NCBI GenBank assembly: GCA_050248495.1
Contig: JBFWSG010000011.1
Location: 1-64,000, forward strand
Direction of reading: 5' to 3'
Origin: DASYDU01 sp050248495
Lineage (GTDB): Bacteria > Planctomycetota > Planctomycetia > Pirellulales > Lacipirellulaceae
DNA length: 64,000 bases
In this document: in pieces, positions 60,141 to 64,000 of the stretch
How positions within the stretch are numbered: position 1 is the first letter of the stretch
Layout: each line of letters starts with the position of its first letter
Program-made: the position numbers and the translations under genes
Notes under the pieces: generated by a model
What the model was told of the DNA's origin: nothing
What the model saw: only the letters and a program-made list of their open reading frames with translations
Databases searched by the model: none

Positions 60141-61100
60141 TCATTCGTGAATGTGATCGAGCGCCGTTTCATTGGGCGACTGGTCGTGAGCATGACCGTG
60201 ATCACCGGAATATTCGTGCGCGTGTTCCGGGGAAGGACCGTGGGAGTGCGAGTGGGTCATTTCGATTCCATAGGCGATCGAAACGCCGGCCAGCAGCGCG
60301 ATCGACAGCTTCCAGCGATCATGCGAATGAAACTGCACCTCTGGCAAAAGGTCGCCGAGCGAAATGCAGAGAAAGAATCCGGCCGAAAACGCCAGCGCGT
60401 AACCCACGGCAGCGTTCTGGCCGGCGGCCAGGTGGGATGCGCCGAACCAGAACAGCATCGCACCGAGCGGACACATCAAAGCATAGCCGAAGTTCACCAG
60501 CGCCTGGCTCCTGGCCGACCAGCCGCTAGTATGCATCAGCGACGTGATCGCCAGGGCGTCGAGCGGCTTGTGGAGCGCCACCGCGAGAAACGTTCCCAGG
60601 CCGAAGAGCGCGACATCTTGCGTGTGGTGGCCGGCGTCGGCCGCCGTGCTGGCGGCGAGCGCCACCCCATCGAGCAGCGTGTGAATCGCCAGGCCGACAA
60701 ACAGGCCGATCCAGTTCAACTGGTGCCCGCCCGAGACGTGGTCGCCGAGATCGTGGTGTTCGTGATGATGTTGGTCGTGGTCATGATCGCAACCTTCGCG
60801 ATCGCATGATTCCTCGTCGAGCTCGCCATGAGCGTGCACGTGGAACACGCGGAGCAGAAAGAACATCACCAGCAGGCCCGCGAGCATTGCGGCGGCAACG
60901 TTCGTCATGGAATCGAGCTGCTCGGCTGCTTGGGGCAACATGTGGAGCAAGGCGATGCCGAGCATCAGCCCTGACACCAGGCTCATCGTCACCTGCATCC
61001 GCACGTGGGTGAGCCGGACCAGCGAAGGCAGCCAGCCTCCCGCGAGGGAGGCCAACACGATCAGCACACAATAGTTGGCCAGCAGAGCCGTCAACGACAT
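60141..61100 (-). CDS. ZIP-family metal permease
   Basis: 319 residues from the ATG at 61100. Hydrophobic helices include LLANYCVLIVLASLAGGWLPSLV, VTMSLVSGLMLGIALLHMLPQAAEQ and WIGLFVGLAIHTLLDGVALA with the ZIP signature HxxxDG, followed by LGTFLAVALHKPLDALAI with its HKxxD metal site. Loops carry His-rich runs (CDREGCDHDHDQHHHEHHDLGDHVSGGHQ; the tail HSHSHGPSPEHAHEYSGDHGHAHDQS). It should import or export zinc or other divalent metals; the direction cannot be read from sequence. Confidence 0.9.
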   Translation of the reverse strand: MSLTALLANYCVLIVLASLAGGWLPSLVRLTHVRMQVTMSLVSGLMLGIALLHMLPQAAEQLDSMTNVAAAMLAGLLVMFFLLRVFHVHAHGELDEESCDREGCDHDHDQHHHEHHDLGDHVSGGHQLNWIGLFVGLAIHTLLDGVALAASTAADAGHHTQDVALFGLGTFLAVALHKPLDALAITSLMHTSGWSARSQALVNFGYALMCPLGAMLFWFGASHLAAGQNAAVGYALAFSAGFFLCISLGDLLPEVQFHSHDRWKLSIALLAGVSIAYGIEMTHSHSHGPSPEHAHEYSGDHGHAHDQSPNETALDHIHE

Positions 61101-61158
61101 TTTGAAAAACCGCCTACTCTGATGATGCCTCCGGTCGAGTCCGGACGGCAAATTCTAC

Positions 61159-61629
61159 TCACCTGGAAACTTGCAGCATGACCCGATTTGCGTTCGCCGC
61201 CTCGACAGTCGCCTTCAGGCCGGACGTCGCATAGTCGGCATAGCGGCGGGACACCAGCGCCGCGTGATGCCCATCGTGCGGGCCGTGCACCGAATGTGCC
61301 TGTTGAGCGTGGGCGGCGTTTTGCTGCCAGGCTGCGGGGCTGACGTTCTGAATCACGACCACTTGATGTTCACCGGCAACGGCGCCGTCGCCCTCGGCAA
61401 ACGTGGTCAAGCGGAAATGTCCGTGGGCATCGAGCTTGCCGCGGGCGGTCAGACGCTCGGCCGGCGAGTGGAACTCCACGGTGCCGAACGTGACGGGGCG
61501 GCCATCTTCGAACCGCAACAGGCCTTCGACGGGATAAGTCTTCGGATGTCCCTCACCACAACCAATCGCCCACGCCATCGCCGCCACTGCGATCCACGCC
61601 ACGCCAGTGCCGAATGTGCGCCGCGTCAT
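61159..61629 (-). CDS. Carboxypeptidase-regulatory-like lipoprotein
   Basis: 156 residues from the ATG at 61629. The signal/lipobox MTRRTFGTGVAWIAVAAMAWAIGCGEGH gives a lipid-attached Cys; the body is a carboxypeptidase-regulatory-like beta sandwich (VEGLLRFEDGRPVTFGTVEFHS, LDAHGHFRLTTFAEGDGAVAGEHQVVVIQ). A His-rich segment (HAQQAHSVHGPHDGHHA) near the end may bind metal, fitting the neighbourhood. Its start lies 4 bases after the DUF1559 stop, so the two probably share a transcript; DUF1559 plus this lipoprotein type is a frequent pair in planctomycetes. Confidence 0.8.
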   Translation of the reverse strand: MTRRTFGTGVAWIAVAAMAWAIGCGEGHPKTYPVEGLLRFEDGRPVTFGTVEFHSPAERLTARGKLDAHGHFRLTTFAEGDGAVAGEHQVVVIQNVSPAAWQQNAAHAQQAHSVHGPHDGHHAALVSRRYADYATSGLKATVEAANANRVMLQVSR

Positions 61630-61633
61630 TCGC

Positions 61634-62647
61634 TCAGAATGTGTCGTTGATCTCGGGCGGGGCAATCTGAGTCTTCTCGTCGACCCGCCGGCAATACGAT
61701 TCGAGCACGACCGTGTCGACAAAGTTGTCGATCGTCCGCGCCGAGCCATCCGCCAAGACGAAGGGACAGATCCCCGGATGCCAGCTGCCGAACACGTTGA
61801 CGTCAACGTTTGTGTCGTCGGGTCCCTGAGCGAGCGGAAAACCGGGGCCGCCGATGCGGGCGAAGGCGGTGAGGTCGCTGCCGTTGTAGATCGGGCCGTT
61901 CTCCGGCACGGCGGCAAGTCGCGTCGCGGGCACGTGCATCTCGCCGGCCAGAAAGGTTTTGCTCGCGCCGTCCAGCAAATCCTTACTGCGAATTTTGTTG
62001 GTCCAGTCGGCGGGCAAGCCGTCGCGACAGCGCGGGTTGCTGGAAATCAGCACGCCGGTGCCGTTGCCGCCGCGCCAATAATCGGCTTCGTCACCGTAGG
62101 AGCCGCCGGTGAAGTCGCCGTGGTTAGCGGCGTAGTCGCCCACGCCGCCGCTGGCGAGTTCGATCAACACAGTGCCACTGCAGCCACAGGGGTAAGTGAT
62201 TTTCACTTCTTCCGACTTGCCTTCCACTATGGCTTCGGCCACCGTGCGGCGCGTCGGGCAGACATAAACTGGCGGCACATGCGTGCGAACCGCTTCGGGA
62301 TGCGATTCAAACGGCTGATTGACATTCCATTGGGCCGCAACGCCGCTCTCTTCCAGATAGGGCAGAATCCGCACCAGCCACGATGGCTGCGTCGACTCGC
62401 AGTTCTGCACATAGTAGCTGCGCGTCTGCAGCCGGGCGGGCGGAAAGGCCTTGTTGGTGTCGTTGAACTCCAGCGTGGCGAGGCCAATCTGCCGCAAGTG
62501 GCTCATGCATTCCGTCAAGCGCGCCGACTCGCGGGCAGCCTGAACGGCGGGCAACAGCAGGCCCACCAGCACGCCGATGATGGCGATCACGACGAGGAGT
62601 TCAATGAGCGTAAAACCGGCTCGCCGGCGAGGAGTCGCTGAGTGCAT
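61634..62647 (-). CDS. DUF1559 protein with prepilin-type N-terminus, second copy
   Basis: 337 residues. RRAGFTLIELLVVIAIIGVLVGLLLPAVQAARESARLTECMSHLRQIGLATLEFNDTNKAFPPAR has the prepilin cleavage site, hydrophobic helix and DUF1559 start. The C-terminal block VNVFGSWHPGICPFVLADGSARTIDNFVDTVVLESYCRR is the family ending (H-P-G...DGSAR). It follows the same plan as the copy at 25827 but is shorter and divergent in the middle, where three Cys pairs (CPTRR, CGCSG, SNPRCRDG) suggest disulfides. Confidence 0.92.
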   Translation of the reverse strand: MHSATPRRRAGFTLIELLVVIAIIGVLVGLLLPAVQAARESARLTECMSHLRQIGLATLEFNDTNKAFPPARLQTRSYYVQNCESTQPSWLVRILPYLEESGVAAQWNVNQPFESHPEAVRTHVPPVYVCPTRRTVAEAIVEGKSEEVKITYPCGCSGTVLIELASGGVGDYAANHGDFTGGSYGDEADYWRGGNGTGVLISSNPRCRDGLPADWTNKIRSKDLLDGASKTFLAGEMHVPATRLAAVPENGPIYNGSDLTAFARIGGPGFPLAQGPDDTNVDVNVFGSWHPGICPFVLADGSARTIDNFVDTVVLESYCRRVDEKTQIAPPEINDTF

Positions 62648-63040
62648 ATTGACACTTATCGGAAGGTCCGCCCGTGTTTGAGGATAAACTTGGACTAAGA
62701 ATCTGTCAATTTGGCAGCCTCGGAAAACAGGGATAGGCTGGAGATGGGTGGCGCAAATTCACCGTAATTTCACGACTGCTCAACCGGGGGCCACACTCCT
62801 GAGCAGTCGAGGAGTTGAGCAGTCGCAGGCCGGCAACGTGGGCCATTCCACGGTCAAGGCTGCCTAGGCAAAGACCGGATATCTTGTCATCGCGTCACGA
62901 AATTCAACGACATTCGGGGGGGGCTCATCGCTCGGCCATTCGCTGTTTCGCCCTAGAATTTGACGGGCGCAGCGTGCGTCCTAGGATTGTTGATAGACTT
63001 TCAGGGCGGAACTAACCCCCTCACGTTCAAGGAGATCCCG
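62648..63040. other. Spacer with a three-copy 10-base repeat
   Basis: No gene seen. The repeat at 62773-62825 is described separately. The remainder has no strong feature; a poly-G stretch lies at 62915-62923. Confidence 0.45.
62773..62825. repeat. Inverted plus direct repeat CGACTGCTCA/TGAGCAGTCG
   Basis: CGACTGCTCA (62773-62782) is the reverse complement of TGAGCAGTCG at both 62800-62809 and 62816-62825. The first arm can pair with either of the two others, giving alternative stems. Confidence 0.75.
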
Positions 63041-63391
63041 ATGTCGACTTGCACCAAGATCGCCGACCATGAACATACCCACGGTCCCGGCTGCGGACAC
63101 CTGGCTGTCGATCATGAGGGACACGTCGACTACCTGCACGATGGTCATTTGCACCATTTGCATGGGGATCACGTGGACGAGTGCGTGCTGGCCGTGACCG
63201 CGGTCAATCCGGAAGCCTGCACTCCCTCGCACAAATGCAGCGGTCACAACACGACCCACGTGCACGGTCCCAACTGCGGACATCCGCAAGTGAAGCATGG
63301 CGATCACATCGACTATCTCGTCGACGGTCACCTGCACCATCCGCACGGCGATCACTGCGACGATCACGGGCCGCTACCAGCTCACGTCTAG
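63041..63391 (+). CDS. His/Cys-rich protein with two 46-residue metal-binding repeats
   Basis: 116 residues with no signal peptide, so probably cytoplasmic. Two repeats align: HTHGPGCGHLAVDHEGHVDYLHDGHLHHLHGDHVDE and HVHGPNCGHPQVKHGDHIDYLVDGHLHHPHGDHCDD. The invariant HxHGPxCGH and DGHLHHxHGDH motifs supply many His and Cys ligands for zinc or similar metals. The SD AAGGAG and ATG at 63041 fix the start. It is close to the ZIP permease and lipoprotein and could be a cytosolic metal buffer or chaperone. Its 3' end overlaps the next, convergent gene by 4 bases. Confidence 0.8.
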   Translation: MSTCTKIADHEHTHGPGCGHLAVDHEGHVDYLHDGHLHHLHGDHVDECVLAVTAVNPEACTPSHKCSGHNTTHVHGPNCGHPQVKHGDHIDYLVDGHLHHPHGDHCDDHGPLPAHV

Positions 63392-64000
63392 CTGCGGTAC
63401 CGGTGCAATTGCATTGCTCCAAGTAGTGCGGCTACCAGCAATGCCATCGTCGAAGGTTCCGGCACGGCAGTCAGTAAGAAAGCATGCTGTACTCCCCCGA
63501 TCGTGCCGAATCCGACGATGTCGCCGTTGGCGTTGATGCCTTCGGCGGAGAGCAGATTCCAGCCGCTGCCGCCAGGAATCAAGGAGTTGAGATCGATGGG
63601 CACGCCGCCTTCCCAGAGAGTTGCCACGGCGGCCGATCCTGAAATCCGCTGCGAATTGCCGACCACTAACCCTGCGTTGTTGATGTCCTTCGCCTCGCTG
63701 TGGTAGTTGGTGGTCGGGCCAGTATTGCCGGGGCCATACAGATTGAACGGCGTGAGTTCGGTGATCGTGCCGCTGTTCCAGACGAAGGCCCGTGTGATGT
63801 CGGTGGTGCTGGAAGTGCCGATCAGTTGCCCGACGGTTTGGCCCGTTGTCGATGCTCCGACCGCCATTTTGGAATCGTTGACGGAGTAGGCCTGGCCAAA
63901 ACGATTTCCGTCGCCGAGCGAACCGAGGTTGATGATCGAGCCGCCGTCCCACATCGTGGCCTGAGATGTTGTGCCGTTGGATGATAGCCCGACCGCGACT
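63388..64000 (-). CDS. PEP-CTERM protein with HAF-type repeats, start outside the window
   Basis: The reading frame is open to the right edge (…AVGLSSNGTTSQATMWDGGSI), so the ATG at 63954 is internal and the real start lies beyond 64000. Repeats of G-x-W/L-x-x-G-x-I-x-x-L-x-x-L (MWDGGSIINLGSLG, VWNSGTITELTPFN, LWEGGVPIDLNSLI) are the HAF-type propeller units, and the end VPEPSTMALLVAALLGAMQLHRYRS is a PEP-CTERM sorting signal. It should be exported and anchored or processed at the surface. Overlaps the His-rich gene by 4 bases at the 3' end. Confidence 0.8.
   Translation of the reverse strand, partial: VAVGLSSNGTTSQATMWDGGSIINLGSLGDGNRFGQAYSVNDSKMAVGASTTGQTVGQLIGTSSTTDITRAFVWNSGTITELTPFNLYGPGNTGPTTNYHSEAKDINNAGLVVGNSQRISGSAAVATLWEGGVPIDLNSLIPGGSGWNLLSAEGINANGDIVGFGTIGGVQHAFLLTAVPEPSTMALLVAALLGAMQLHRYRS

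Noticed and set aside
1..64000. CRISPR arrays, tRNA, rRNA or tmRNA genes
   Set aside because: No regularly spaced repeat with unique spacers and no cloverleaf or rRNA-like sequence was recognised by eye; the short repeats found have no spacers.

Overview
The window looks like a chromosomal segment of a planctomycete, probably in the Pirellulales. The evidence is the family content: two DUF1559 proteins with prepilin-type N-termini, a PSCyt1/DUF1549/DUF1553 cytochrome followed by a DUF1501 protein, PEP-CTERM/dockerin-like secreted proteins, small FSLRTLL membrane proteins, and high-GC single-gene transcription units on both strands. This assignment is inference from families; no rRNA or tRNA gene was found.

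Layout. 1-7 kb is core-like: two small surface proteins, a PEP-CTERM protein, cysH with an Rrf2 regulator, a ketoacyl-synthase homologue that has lost its active-site Cys, and smpB. 6.8-8.6 kb is repeat-laden intergenic DNA plus one zinc-ribbon protein. 8.6-11.3 kb holds a tandem family of small membrane proteins that share both ends and a leader motif but differ in the middle. About 11.6-24.3 kb is a lower-GC mobile island. It carries three different serine recombinases, a DUF3987 replication-type protein, a terminase large subunit with a probable small subunit, several unknown proteins, consensus promoters and strong hairpins, but no portal, capsid or tail gene. 24.3-37.3 kb returns to high-GC host genes: acyltransferase, DUF1559, YceI, FloA, a prepilin-peptidase fragment, UbiD, a methyltransferase, an HGSNAT-like acetyltransferase, and two Gfo/Idh/MocA oxidoreductases flanking a hicBA module. 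37.7-41 kb has paired glycosyltransferases and a secreted caspase-EF-hand-Tudor-like protein. 41.4-50.6 kb is a polysaccharide/planctomycete cytochrome block (PSD1, DUF1501, GH78 rhamnosidase, MFS, AhpD-like). 50.7-51.2 kb is a decayed toxin-antitoxin pair. 51.3-63.4 kb is a metal-homeostasis region (P1B ATPase, RND pump and adaptor, ZIP permease, and several His-rich proteins), followed by a PEP-CTERM protein cut by the window end.

Across the host part, intergenic spacers contain short tandem repeats whose unit is 7 nt, in at least eight different sequence families and often arranged as inverted arms. One copy lies inside the ubiD coding sequence. The most unusual items are the capsid-less terminase island, the FSLRTLL array with its shared 11-nt leader, the heptamer repeats, the caspase-Tudor fusion, and the active-site-substituted ketoacyl synthase.
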